A stretch of DNA of 64,000 nucleotides from Toxorhynchites rutilus septentrionalis (GCF_029784135.1 NC_073746.1:222779882-222843881), one strand, 5' to 3'; shown: positions 1 through 10,058, counted from the first letter of the stretch. The notes: generated by a model not told the origin, from the letters alone. Translations and numbers: made by a program.

Positions 1-762
1 CATAGCGAATACATGCAAGCTGTGATTTCTTCTGCTCGCTTGCATTAGTGTTTGAGAAACCATAGTACTTTTACTCGCATAAGTTTCTGTTCTACTTTTG
101 CATGGAACAATCATGAAAAATTCTTTGCGTGTGAATGCGTCCGAGCGAAGGAATATTCGCACCCATTTACGCATTCGACTTGGTGTTCCCGTGATGCAAT
201 CCAATAGCATATGTTTCTTTTCTGCTTTCACATGGAACAGTCTTGAAAAATTGACACATCACGATAAAAACGAAATGAATTTTAGACTTTATTTCGTTTG
301 CACCGTGAAGTGGCGCCCCCAGTTTCTAATCTGCACATGAAGTGATCATGAAAAATCACGTGTTATTCTCACGAAAACAAAAATGAATCATATATCAAAC
401 ATCTTCAGTTGCTTTTACAAGGCCACTAAAATTCCATCGGTTCGTTTCGGGACCACCAAGTTCGAAAGAGTTTTTAATTTAATAACTTTATAATTTTATA
501 ATCATTTTTTTTTAAATAAAAAATAATTTAATAACTATAATAATTTTATGTTAATAACAATTCCATACTTATATTCATCCAACCACATAATAACAGGAAA
601 AACTTTCAGCAATCTTTCAAAATATTCATTCATTCATTCATTAATTCATTAAGAATTAATTCAGATGCAATTTCAAATAAATGATTACCAAGCCAAAAAT
701 AGTCCTACGTCTACCTTGCGGTTATATCACATATATAACTCACTTCTTGTTTTTTCATGTGG
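1..762 (-). repeat. Dispersed GACGTAG-end repeat, copy 1 (cut by window edge)
   Basis: This stretch matches, in reverse complement, the repeat at 53.2-53.94 kb over almost its whole length. The shared landmarks are the palindromic block GGTTATATCACATATATAAC near 718-740, the motif AGTCCTACGTCTA at 701-714, and a subrepeat of about 125 bp containing CATGAAAAAT (near 110, 240 and 345). It includes a short (ATTC)n microsatellite at about 626-660. No credible protein is encoded; the one 80-residue reading frame across it lies inside the repeat. The left end of the element is outside the window. Confidence 0.75.
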
Positions 763-873
763 GAAAGGTGTTTTCTGACTTCAAGGGGATGAATCAAAAT
801 TCAAATTCCTCTTTTATATTCAAAAAACGAAAAAATATATGCAAAAAAAAAGAATAAAAGAAATTTGATTATA

Positions 874-1311
874 CAGGTAAACTTCGATATAACGTACATT
901 TTACTTTCAGAATTGTACGTTGTATCGAATTGTACGTTATATCGAAGCATAATATAGTACTCACAAACGTAGTCTATAATACATTATTGTGTTGCTGTTT
1001 TAGTCAAGTTAATGGATAACTTCAATCAGAAGACGAAGCCAGCTTTTCTCATGATGTTTCCCTTCGTACTGTTGATTAAATCTTGATTCATTTAGAATCA
1101 GGAATCACAAAACCAGCTGTATTTCGGGATTGATTGAAGGTACAAAACTTGTTTTAGCATCACAATACAAATAATTCATTGTTCTATCAGAAAAAAAGTA
1201 TTGAAATTTTTTTTCCTTTACTCTTTGGAAATGTGTACGTTATATCGAGGTAAAATGTATGTTATATCGAGTGACGTTATATCGAGGGTACGTTATATCG
1301 AAGTTTCCCTG
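874..1311. mobile_element. pogo/Tigger-like MITE, 438 bp
   Basis: Both ends carry near-identical inverted repeats that begin CAGG(T/G)AAACTTCGATA and continue for 24 bp with one mismatch. The element is flanked by TA on each side (872-873 and 1312-1313), the target duplication expected of Tc1/mariner/pogo elements. The unit ACGTTATATCGA recurs several times just inside both ends as subterminal repeats. There is no transposase inside, so this is a non-autonomous copy. The pogo-like assignment rests on the CAG start, the TA duplication and the resemblance of the ends to Tigger-type termini. Confidence 0.85.
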
Positions 1312-1315
1312 TATA

Positions 1316-1377
1316 CAGGATTCGATTATACACAGTGAAAAGAAATCAAAAACTGTATATAATCGAGTCCGCGCTGT
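1316..1377. mobile_element. 62-bp TA-flanked foldback, pogo-like ends
   Basis: Directly after the 438-bp MITE there is a tiny palindrome flanked by TA. The left arm reads CAGGATTCGATTATACACAGT and is complementary to the right arm ending TATAATCGAGTCCGCGCTG, apart from a 4-base gap and one mismatch. Only about 15 bases separate the arms. It looks like two pogo-type ends brought together by a large internal deletion, an inference from the CAG...CTG termini and TA flanks. Confidence 0.6.
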
Positions 1378-1428
1378 ATCCCGTTGTCGGTTGTAAAAGA
1401 ACGCATATTTTCGATTCAGCAGAAATAG

Positions 1429-1581
1429 ATGGACCAAGGCAATACCGTGCACGACGAGGACGTGGAGTTTGAGGCTCTGAATGACGATGGCATAGTCAAC
1501 ATTGTTTTGCATCCAAACACATCTTTCTACGATGATGAAAATTCAAATGTGTTTCAAATGAAACAGCCTTATGTGGAATAA
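1429..1581 (+). pseudogene. Short acidic ORF, possible transposase C-terminus remnant
   Basis: An ATG at 1429 opens about 50 codons ending at a TAA near 1581. The protein is very acidic (DEDVEFEALNDD near residue 9, DDEN near residue 40). A second frame immediately after it reads WAEENGLSLERQLRELG, as if coding continued after a frameshift. The position beside two pogo-like elements and the acidic character would fit the tail of a pogo/jerky-type transposase, but no diagnostic residue is present. I treat it as an unassigned remnant. Confidence 0.25.
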
Positions 1582-1998
1582 AGTTATCACTTGGGCTGAG
1601 GAAAACGGATTGTCATTGGAAAGACAATTGCGAGAATTAGGTAGAAATATTTTTTAGGTAGGTATCAAACGTTTTTTTTTCCTAAACTCCGATTTCATAT
1701 ACTCCCTGCTTGAGTTTTTTTTACGGTTTTCGAAAGATCAAACTTTGACGACCTTACGACACAGAAAAACTCTGAAAAATTGTATAGTGTATTTTTTCGC
1801 GGGAATCAACGTTTTCCAGGAAGACCCTTTCATAAATTGTTTGTGAATAAGTTATACAAAAAGCCACAATTTTTTAAGAAATTGTATCATAAAATGACAT
1901 CATAAAATAATGATGACACATTATTTTTCTAATTGAAATTGAAAAGCAGTCAAAATGACTTCTTTTGAGCAATCTACCGTTAAAACAAAAAGTACACT

Positions 1999-2360
1999 GT
2001 GGATAGGGAGGCGATAGACTCATCTTTTGGTGTACGTGAGCCCTTACCAGGACCATCGGCACAAGAACTGTGCACTAGTGGTGCTCCGTTCGATATACTG
2101 AAGCACTGGGAGACACAAATATATTCCAATCCTGTTAGTTATCGTCTAGCGATGGTAATTTTGTCGGCCTCATCAACACAGGTTTCAGTGAAAAGGTCTT
2201 TCAGTGCTTTAAAGCGCGTTCTAACGGACATGAGAACAAATCTGTCAGAAACATCTGTAGAGAACATCATGATTCTGAAACTCAATCCTGATCTGCTTAT
2301 GATAATGTCTTCGACGAGCAGGAGAACCACTCTGATTAACTATAAAATCTATAGTCTTCT
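1999..2360 (+). pseudogene. hAT transposase C-terminal dimerisation fragment
   Basis: The reading frame contains LKHWETQIYSNPVSYRLAMV, then VSVKRSFSALKRVLTDMR and SVENIMILKLNPDLL. This is the order of conserved blocks in the hAT C-terminal (hATC) dimerisation region: a W-containing helix, an S-x-x-x-S/R-x-FS block, and a final helix with LKLN. Nothing recognisable of the zinc-finger or catalytic RNase H-fold part is found upstream, so only about 110 residues of a normally 600-plus-residue enzyme remain. The frame runs into non-homologous sequence near 2340, and a SINE follows at 2419. Confidence 0.75.
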
Positions 2361-2418
2361 ATACACCGTGACCATAATATTATTTAGTAAAAATAAGTTC
2401 ATCTTTATATTCACCTCT

Positions 2419-2689
2419 TCTTCTTCTTGAATGGCACTAATGCTCCTTCGCCGTCTAATCGTAGTATTACTTGCGTTATTTTATTAGTAATTAGTTGAGA
2501 TTTCTATGCCGAATAACACGCCTTGAATGCATTATGAGTGTTAAGCTCTATAGAATACGCATAACCACAGTGCAGTGCAAGTCGGAGGAAATTTCATTGA
2601 CGAAAAATTCGCCCGACCAGAACGGGAATCGAACTCGAACCCCCAGCGTGTTAGGTGTGACGCTAACCACTCGGTCACGGGAGCAATAA
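2419..2689 (-). mobile_element. Feilai-like tRNA-derived SINE
   Basis: On the minus strand the element opens with a tRNA-like head. The A box is TGACCGAGTGG and the B box GTTCGATTCCC, and together they form a pol III promoter. A body follows that contains TTTCGTCAATGAAATTTCC, and the 3' end is a short GAA triplet repeat. A 12-bp target duplication, ATATTCACCTCT, lies at 2407-2418 and 2690-2701. The same body occurs at 28110-28371. The triplet tail and tRNA head match what is known of Feilai SINEs of Aedes aegypti. It is not a functional tRNA gene because the head is diverged and continuous with the body. Confidence 0.85.
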
Positions 2690-2960
2690 ATATTCACCTC
2701 TATGAAAAAAATAATAACTTGATACCGCAACATACCGTTTGTTTGTTCAAGATTTTTTTTTACAATTTTTCATTTTCCATTCTGTGCTTTTTTTTGCAAG
2801 CACAAACACACTGCGACCAAAAACCTTTTTTGTTGACAAATATACATATACGCTGCATCAATTTTACATTCCGGGATGAAAAAGCACAGGAAAATGAAAA
2901 TATCTAAGAAAAAAAACCTTCATCCATCTATGGATGTGGCTTCCTTTTCTTTCTTTCTTT

Positions 2961-3003
2961 GTTTTTAAGAGGCTTTAAACTTTGCAGTTCATTCGCCTCT
3001 AAA
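2961..3003 (+). repeat. Dispersed 47-bp palindrome-ended motif, copy 1
   Basis: GTTTTTAAGAGGCTTTAAAC followed by TTTGCAGTTCATTCGCCTC forms a unit whose ends GAGGC and GCCTC are complementary. Close copies lie at 22699-22731, 48454-48486, 52328-52358 and 61305-61336. It is preceded here by a TTTC-rich tract. No gene overlaps it. Confidence 0.8.
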
Positions 3004-3231
3004 CAGGCTTCCTTTTTTTTCTATTACTTAACTCATTACCGGCAAGCAAACAAAAACTGTTGCTGTTATTTTTATTGTTGGCGCTGGGGAAATGTCAATG
3101 CAAAATCATTATTTCTCTCCGATTATCTATTTCCCGTAAAAAGGAACATTTTCCAAAATATTCAAAGTACAAATGCGCTGCGAAAACACAATGACATTAA
3201 GGACTACGAGGATGCTATTCAGTGCAATATA

Positions 3232-3580
3232 CCGTTTTGAATCATATTTCAGACGCTTAAGGCATAGGATGCAGATACGAGATCTAAATTTTATGCACAG
3301 GTATTATTTGGTTGATATTTTAAATAAATTAGTTCAATATACTTTTAAGCTTTCTACTTTGGTACCAATTTGATTTTTATGTTTTCAATCCGCCCGAAAT
3401 TTGATTTAGTGTCCGAAGTTTGATTCTTATTCGCCTCATTTGAAATGCATTTTATTCGATGATTTTCTTATGTTTTCAATCAAAGAGGTACCAAAGTAGA
3501 AAGCTTAAAAGCATATTGAACTAATTTATCAAAAATATCTACCCAACAATACCTGTGCATAAAGTTTAGATCTGTTTTTT
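3232..3580. mobile_element. Foldback MITE with CCGTTYTGAA-type end (right end lost)
   Basis: The left end, CCGTTTTGAATCATATTTC after a TA, matches the left end of the 656-bp MITE at 8224. The segment at about 3270-3365 (GATCTAAATTTTATGCACAG onward) is repeated in reverse complement at about 3486-3575, with an intervening loop of roughly 120 bp. The transcript could fold into a hairpin of about 90 bp. The expected right terminal repeat is absent; beyond 3580 the sequence is a transposase fragment. Confidence 0.75.
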
Positions 3581-3583
3581 GCA

Positions 3584-3841
3584 TCAGGAAGGATGGTCAG
3601 CGGCGTTCTGAGCGGTGAGCGATTTTTTCCGTCCCTGCTTCTGGCACAAATGATATTGCGTTGTTGACCGGATGGGATTTTCATCAACATTTTCAGAATA
3701 GAACGACTCAATGAATCCTTTGACCCATAGACTACACCGAACGGTGACGCGTTGACAATACATTGGCATCTCCACTATCTTACTTGGGTTTTCGGAGCTT
3801 ATTGACATCATTGAAGAATACGATTTTCTTACAAAAATCAA
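3584..3841 (-). pseudogene. IS630/Tc1/mariner-type transposase fragment
   Basis: The minus-strand frame contains SENPSKIVEMPMYCQRVTVR, then CSLWVKGFIESFYSENVDEN. This resembles the block E-N-P-x-V...P-x-H-x-x-x-V-T-V-W-C-G...G-I-I-G-P-x-F-F-E-N that precedes the second catalytic Asp in a common insect group of IS630/Tc1/mariner transposases. Key positions are eroded: WCG is now RCS and GPFF is ESFY. No catalytic triad can be placed, so it is a dead fragment of about 70 residues. It abuts the foldback MITE, which may be a non-autonomous relative, but that link is inference. Confidence 0.6.
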
Positions 3842-4136
3842 TGTTCATGTTTTCTGAGACCTAATCTGGGACGGTGGTCGGAAGCGGAAGCAAAAAAAAA
3901 AAATTAAAACATCCACGACGAAAAATCGACGGACCAGATTAAACATTTGCAAAATCATCGAATTTCGCTAAATCGACTGTGTGAAGCATTTTCAAACATT
4001 CCATGAACGGTAAAGTGAAAAGGGTGATTAACTTGAAGTGTTACCAATATTACGTTTGCTTTATATGCCCTAATACATAGTGTTAGCGACCTTGACATCT
4101 ATTTCAACTATTCATTGTACTGTCGTTCGACGCATA

Positions 4137-4853
4137 GTTGTCCCATGTTCCAAAATCAGCAACTGGGAAAAACGCAATTAAAGTTTTCTCGCATATTTGT
4201 CTACCAAAAGCTTTAAGCATTTCAATTTAGCAATACACCGGTTTTTTTTTTATAAGCACTATACTATTGTTTAATGAAATGTGATGAGATCTCCTCACTG
4301 AATCAATCAAGCTTGATTACGGGTTTAAAAATTCATGGTGGGACTGTTATGCCTAGAATATTAACATGGGACAATTGAACTTGATGTTGTTTTTTGATAT
4401 ACTGGGAACAAACAATTTTTTTTGTGTTTTTCCGAAAGATTATGCATAAAAATGTCGTTTTATGAAGAAGGGAGTGATCTGCAATACCTTCGCCGAATAT
4501 AAATCTCGTTGTTATTAGGCATTCGCTAACAAGATGTACACGTGTTCTGTTAAACTCTTCCTTATTTGTTTGAGAATTAGTCCATTCTTCCAAACCAGAA
4601 ATGAGTGCATTATCCTTGCTGAAAGTGTGACATGAAATTCTTGTACTTTAACCGACTTATTCGTTATGGATCTACATAAAATACATGGTGGGACAGTTAT
4701 GAATAGAATATCAACATGGGACAATTGAGCTTGATGTTTTGTTTAAAAGCTGGGAACAAACTATAAGTTTTTTGTGTTTTTCTGTAAGATTATGCATAAA
4801 AACAACGTTTCATGAAGAAAAGTGAAAATCGTCAAAAAGTAACATGGGACAAC
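4137..4853. mobile_element. 717-bp TIR element with TA duplication
   Basis: CATAGTTGTCCCATGTT at 4133-4149 is perfectly complementary to AACATGGGACAACTATG at 4841-4857. Taking TA (4135-4136 and 4854-4855) as the target duplication gives ends of GTTGTCCCATGTT. Inside, a segment of about 140 bp starting TGGTGGGACWGTTATG occurs twice, at about 4337 and 4687, a direct duplication with a period near 350 bp. Each copy carries a further AACATGGGACAATTGA motif. No transposase is encoded; the short minus-strand frames lie across the duplication. Probably a mariner-superfamily MITE. Confidence 0.8.
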
Positions 4854-4859
4854 TATGGG

Positions 4860-7030
4860 AAAAAGTATTACGTTGAAACGAAAAAAAGTTCTACGCGATG
4901 GAGTACAAACGTGAATGATCCCCTACAGTTGGAAAAAATGTCCTCACCCAATTTCCGGAGCAAAATCAACTGAACTACTCCGTTTCGACTGCTATTTTTT
5001 GTCCTGCTCTCCTTTTCACCTCCCAGGCCTTTTAGCCTGGCGACAGATAGATGTTTAATTTAGTTGACTGTTCATTAGTTGAAAGGTGTTTAAAACTGGC
5101 AGAAACTCTCCTCAAATGTTTAACCAACTCCAAAATTCTACTTCTGTGTCGGAGATGAGCGGGATTTATCCCGTCTAATATTTTCTTCCCACGATGATCA
5201 AATATCGCTACTGCATAAATATTATGCGCTACGGATATTATCACTCTAGACCCCGTACCTGCGAAATGTGATTCAAATCTAAGACCGCCATAACGTGCCG
5301 TTTGGTTTTGGACTTCATAGCGACAACGTGAGACGTGTTTTATCTTTGATTATAACTCCAAGCCGAGCACGTAGGTTTTTGTAGATTTTCTCTGGGGTAT
5401 TTATGCTGCAAACGTCTAGTGAATCTTTCGTCCGAAAATAAATTGCCGACAAATACTTCCAACGTGTCCGAATCTGGGGCGCATAAAATTTATGATTCGC
5501 TGGGTAAGATTTTCGCTTGTTTGAAGATTGGGTTAATTGTGTTCCTATCTGGAAGTATTACACCAAGCTGATAACGTTACTATTTCATAATCAATATATA
5601 CATTCTATTTTTGACTGCAAGTGAAATTGCTGATAAGCTCCCATCTCACAAAATTTATATGAGATAAAAAATACACGACTTGATACAAAATTAATTTCGA
5701 GCACGGAAGTAACGATAGTGACGGACAAGAAAAACGGATCGAAATTAATCGCCATTCTTCTTACCCTATTTAACTCATCGATTCAAAACAATTGTTTTAA
5801 GTAAACATTTCCTTTACCTTTCGTAAACAGCCAATTCTTTTTTATGCATCAACAAATCCTTAATGGCACCCTTATCAACTGTCTCTCTCTCTCTCTTCGG
5901 CGATGAACAGAATAAAAAGCAAAATCCGAGAGAAGTAAACTCCATCATTTATGGGCTCTCAATCACTGAAACTTGGCCTCTAACGACTGGGGCAGCGGTT
6001 GACTGGATGATTGCATCCCTCGGTCTCGGCATTTGAGATGAGTTCAGTGGATAGCAAAAAAAAATCGACAGGGTAAAATATAAGAAATAAACAACAAGAC
6101 AAACTCTCAGAGTGAAAAGTGCGTTGGTGGTTGAAACAAAAAAAAACAGACATTCCTTCTCTTAGCTGCCTACGAAATCAGAGGAAAAGTTTTCCATTAA
6201 ATTAAGTGGTGGAACATTTTGTAACTCAATCGATAGATCTTTTCTGTGACTTTCGCTGAACCGATGAAAACAAAAAAAAAAGATTTGTGGATAGACACGG
6301 ATGACGGGAAATGAATATGCAAATCAATCATGGTCGACTTAGAATCTATATTTAATATACGGAGTATCAATCAAAGCATTGCTTGGAACTAAATGAGTCT
6401 AAGTATAACCCGCTTGAGCTACTTTGCAAATATAAAATTGATTTGAAGCCATTTTATCTTTTTGTGTATACTTTGTTCGAAGAATAATATGAGGCAAAAT
6501 CATTATATCAACGCCAACAATATGTTGTATGAGGTTGATAATATTTTGCCAACATTTTTGTCAGCTTGATATAATGCTTCTCTCAACACTTTTGATATGG
6601 CAGCAAAAGATATGCAGAATCAAACTTGAAAGCGATTATCAATGCATTTGCAGACAGCTTAGACTCTGATATAAATGTCATGTTCCGTTTGTAGTATGAT
6701 GACACTGAAGAATAATGGCAAACAAAGCTTGAATGTTGTATGTATATAGTACCATTGAGGGAGACAATTTCTTTCTCAATGGCACCAGCGTGTCATAAAG
6801 GAATGCCACCTCCGCATTGTAGTATTGCTCGCGTTCCTTCATCGATATTTGGTGGCTTGAAATCATTGAAACCACTGTGAGCCACGATATACAGGATGTT
6901 TCATCATAAATAAATGCTTGAAAAATCGAACACATCGAAGACGTTGAAATTAAGGCATTTTTTGAGTACTTTTTTTTTTTCAAAATTTCACGTAATCAAG
7001 CTAAGAGTGTATTGGATCACAGTAGCCATA
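4860..7030. other. Stretch without recognised genes
   Basis: I see no coding region or clear mobile element here. It contains a short (CT)n run near 5882-5896 and several A-rich tracts. The minus-strand frame at 6678-6983 has stretches that look transposase-like, but I could not place them in a family. Confidence 0.5.
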
Positions 7031-7179
7031 GGTTGTCGGCAGTATTGCCACACGTACAGATTTATCTGGAAAGATACAGATTTTTTCGTTATTTTTGGTA
7101 CAGATTCTGTACGGTGCCGGGTACAGCTTTTCGTCAAAAAGTACAGATTGGTACAGTATTTTTCCACTTGTGAAATTTA

Positions 7180-8180
7180 TCTACATTTGAACGAAGCAAC
7201 ATTAAGTTACATTAAGGAACATGACGACTTTTACGCCGCAGTATCGCTTGGTGTTGCTGATCATAAAAGCATTTATAATGCAATGATTGATCAGTTTCAT
7301 AAGGACGAAATTCCTTACAATTTGTGGAGGCGATCTGACGTAGTGGTAACATCCATGCCTCTCACGCTAAAGGTCACGAGTTCAATTCTCACTCCCGACT
7401 TTCTTACAAAAATGGAAGTTGAAGTGACGAACCAGCCAAATGAGTTAAAAGTCACTATAATACAGATAAAGAAAATCCTTACAATGATTTTCTGAAAGGA
7501 TTCGCGTCGCACGGTGCGACGTATGTGCGACGTTGCTCCAGGCTGAAAAACTTGAAGCTGAAAGATTTTTATTTCATCATTCTGCGAGGAATCTTACGTT
7601 CTATCAGAGCAATGGACAGCGGAAGGCAGATCCTTTTTAAGGATATTTGTTGCAGTTTTTTCGTGGAGCTGATCAAGCAAATGGGAAAAAGATTCGATTT
7701 TGATGATCCGACGCTCAAGGCTGCGGCAATGTTCAATCCCAGAAACTATTCCAACTGGACAAGCATAAACGTTGTGTTAGGAGAGTTTCCAGGACGCTAC
7801 AATGGGAATATACAAGATCTGGAGAATTAATTCCGTACACTGAAGATAAAATCACTCTGCAAAGAAATCACAGTTTCAAAAAACGAGCATGTACAAGATT
7901 AGTGGAAGAAAATTCGATGTCTTAAATAAATTGATCTCGCTCGGCTTGGCCCGCATTTTCGGCGCTTCGATGTCTTGTTTGCAACGTTTTCAATATGCCT
8001 CATTCCTCGGCAACTGTCGACCGATATTTTTCTAAATATAATCAGAACAAAAATAAGCGATTCGACGATACGATGAACGCTATTTTGAGATCAAAGGATT
8101 TGATTAAACATCGTGGTGGCAGCTCGAAAATTTTAATAACTGATAGTATGCAATCTAGATACAGACAGAACTATGTATAA
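7180..8180 (+). pseudogene. hAT transposase remnant (interrupted)
   Basis: Scattered frames match the second copy at 48.7-49.7 kb: SLGVADHKSIYNAMIDQFHK (near 7250), then FVELIKQMGKRFDFDDPTLK followed by AAAMFNPRNY (near 7660-7750), then PHSSATVDRYFSKYNQNKNK with the end TMNAILRSKDLIKH (7995-8120). The last part corresponds to the hATC block PHSSxxVERxFS...xNRL...NAIL. Frames change between blocks, a SINE splits the first part, and stop codons intervene, so it cannot make an enzyme. The DNA-binding zinc finger and most catalytic residues are missing in both copies. Confidence 0.75.
7322..7475 (+). mobile_element. tRNA-headed SINE, 154 bp (second SINE family)
   Basis: A tRNA-like head (A box TGACGTAGTGG, B box GAGTTCAATTCTC) is followed by a short body with GTGACGAACCAGCCAAATGA and an A-rich tail. 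TCCTTACAAT flanks it at 7312-7321 and 7476-7485 as a 10-bp target duplication. The homologous hAT copy at 49.5 kb lacks this segment, which confirms the insertion. The body is unlike those of the SINEs at 2.4, 28.1 and 46.3 kb. Confidence 0.8.
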
Positions 8181-8223
8181 GAATCATGAAACACACGAAT
8201 TACTTGCAAATGTAAATTTAGTA

Positions 8224-8879
8224 CCATTCTGAATCATATTTCGGACGCTTAAGGCATATGATACAGACAACAGATCTCAACTTTATGCACAGGTATTATT
8301 TGGTTGATATTTTTTAATAAATTAGTTCAATATGATTTTAAGCATTCTACTTTGGTATCTATTTGGTTGAAAATTTAAAACATCATCGAATAAAATGTTT
8401 CTCAAATCAAGCGAATAAGAATCAAACTTCGGACACCATTTATAAAAAAATCAAATTTCGGACAGATTGAATTAAAATTTCGGACACTTTGTTTTGTAAT
8501 TTTTTGAACGAAAATTACATTACACTTGATTATATTTTATAGTCAACTGCGAAACGCTTTCCAAGCAATCCCAGTAACTTGATAACGACGATAAGAACTG
8601 ATGAAACACGAGAGAAATTTAAATATTGAAGAAGGGGTAAATTCTACGTGCTCACGCTAAGCAAACGTCAAACACAAACGATAAATGAGTGGATTTTGAA
8701 TTTTGGATGGTTTTTTCCTGCTATGTAATAATTCAAATGTAATTCTTAAATGAAGTGATAGTAAAACCAAGGGATTACTCTAAAGAAGCAATTGTGATAA
8801 TTATTTTATAGTTATATCATCGGTGTATCAAGCATTTCAAGATATTAGAACAATGTGTCCGAAATATGTTTCAGAACGG
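8224..8879. mobile_element. 656-bp MITE with CCRTTCTGAA ends nested in the hAT
   Basis: The left end CCATTCTGAATCATATTTCG and the right end, read inward as CCGTTCTGAAACATATTTCG, are inverted repeats flanked by TA (8222-8223 and 8880-8881). The unrelated copy of the host hAT lacks this block. The motif TTCGGACA recurs several times inside. The left 130 bp match the foldback at 3232. No transposase is encoded. Confidence 0.85.
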
Positions 8880-9724
8880 TATTTGTAGTAAATAAATGAG
8901 TATTTTTCTCATGCTAATGAGTTAGTTGTTTCTCTACAGCGAATATTTTCGATGGTACATTTTTTTGAAAAAAAAAGTACAAATGAGAAAGATTTTTAAT
9001 TCCTCTAGTACAGATGAAAATGTTACAACACATGGTTGTCGGTATGAGTTCATTTGTTCCAGCGTCCTACATTTTCGAACACGAAACATGAAAATCGCTT
9101 CGCCTCTTCGCTTCGACTAGGACTACTACGGCAATCGCCGTCAACGTGACTTGAATTGACTAGGAATGAATTAGCGAACGTTAAAAACGAGGATGACTGA
9201 TGGACTATTCTAGCAAATGGTTATTCTAAGTGATTTGACGAATTAATACAAATCTTTCTCTTCATTCAACCTGACTTCAATCCCCCACTACTACTCCATC
9301 CTGGCATGAATCTCGTTACCCGCGTACACAATATTATTTTATAATATCCATATAAAGTGAAACGAAAACATGATTTCTCCCAGGGTACGTTCATGAGAAG
9401 GTATCCTGGACTCGAAGTGTGTCCGACACGATTCACATATACACTCTCAACAATGACATCTTAGCTTTGACAGAAAGCAGCGATCGCAAAGCAATTCATA
9501 ACAAGTGTTTTTTTGTTGTTGCGAATATTACGTGTTTTGCTACATTTTATTTGAAAATATGTCAATAATACGTGAGATAGAGGAGTTAGTGAACCTTTAA
9601 ATTTAAAATAACGGAACTAGTACCCAGGATGTGTTGTTTCTGTGTTGCTTTTTAAAGTGGTCTTTTTACAGCGGCCCGACTGCGAAGGAATATATACAAA
9701 ATATTTCTATTTTCAGATAATTCT

Positions 9725-9981
9725 ATGGCTCGATGTGTGGCACCCGGATGCGTGAGCGTTCGGTCATTGATACCCTGGCTCGAGTCCAGGTCGAATTATG
9801 AAAACATATCCCACAAATTATCATTCCATCGATCCTCAAGGGATGTGACTATTCGGAAGAAATGGATTCGATTCTTTGGACAGGACATAAACAACAATAC
9901 TAAAAACATGTACATTTTTTCGCTTCATTTCAGTCCAGATTGTTTCATTCATATCGATGGCTTGGAAGTACAATATCGTTG
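9725..9981 (+). pseudogene. THAP-domain exon, one zinc ligand lost
   Basis: The ATG at 9725 opens an 85-residue frame that begins MARCVAPGC and has KLSFHR and RKKWIRFF in the middle and YIFSLHFSPDCF near residue 67. This is the THAP (C2CH) DNA-binding fold seen in P-element-type transposases and host THAP proteins: Cys3/Cys8-type pair, FHR(F)P, W and a final CxxH. In the normal CSxHF signature the cysteine is Phe here, so one zinc ligand is missing and the domain is probably dead. A GTAAAT donor at 9999 and TTTCTAG acceptor at 10058 could join it to downstream sequence. A frame after that has a leucine- and glutamate-rich helix (SESYRELKEAKL) near 10350, as in P-type transposases, but in-frame stops occur before it. 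Confidence 0.65.
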
Positions 9982-9998
9982 AAAACTGATACAAACAG

Positions 9999-10058
9999 GT
10001 AAATTTGAACAAATCCATATTATAGTTACAATTATTACACAAAAATGTTTATTTCTAG
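9999..10058 (+). other. Candidate 60-nt intron in the THAP remnant
   Basis: CAG|GTAAATTT at the left and a T-rich tract ending TTTCTAG at the right match consensus splice sites, and the length is typical of short insect introns. The frame stops at 9981, just before the donor, so splicing would no longer yield a continuous protein unless the stop is secondary decay. Confidence 0.35.

Larger units (their letters stand above)
7040..9034 (+). mobile_element. hAT element with 8-bp target duplication, carrying two nested insertions
   Basis: GTTGTCGG occurs at 7032-7039 and 9035-9042, an 8-bp duplication typical of hAT elements. The ends are CAGTATTGCCACA on the left and, read inward from the right, CATGTGTTGTAACA. 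ACAGAT motifs recur near both ends. Inside are frames of a hAT transposase, a SINE at 7322-7475 and a MITE at 8224-8879. A second, uninterrupted copy lies at 48569-49785 on the opposite strand and allows the insertions to be delimited. Without the insertions the element would be about 1.2 kb, so it was already internally deleted. Confidence 0.85.

Noticed and set aside
2610..2690. tRNA gene on the minus strand
   Set aside because: It is the head of a SINE with body, triplet tail and a target duplication; the same body recurs at 28.1 kb.
6678..6983. Minus-strand transposase fragment
   Set aside because: Some stretches look transposase-like but no catalytic or DNA-binding motif could be placed.
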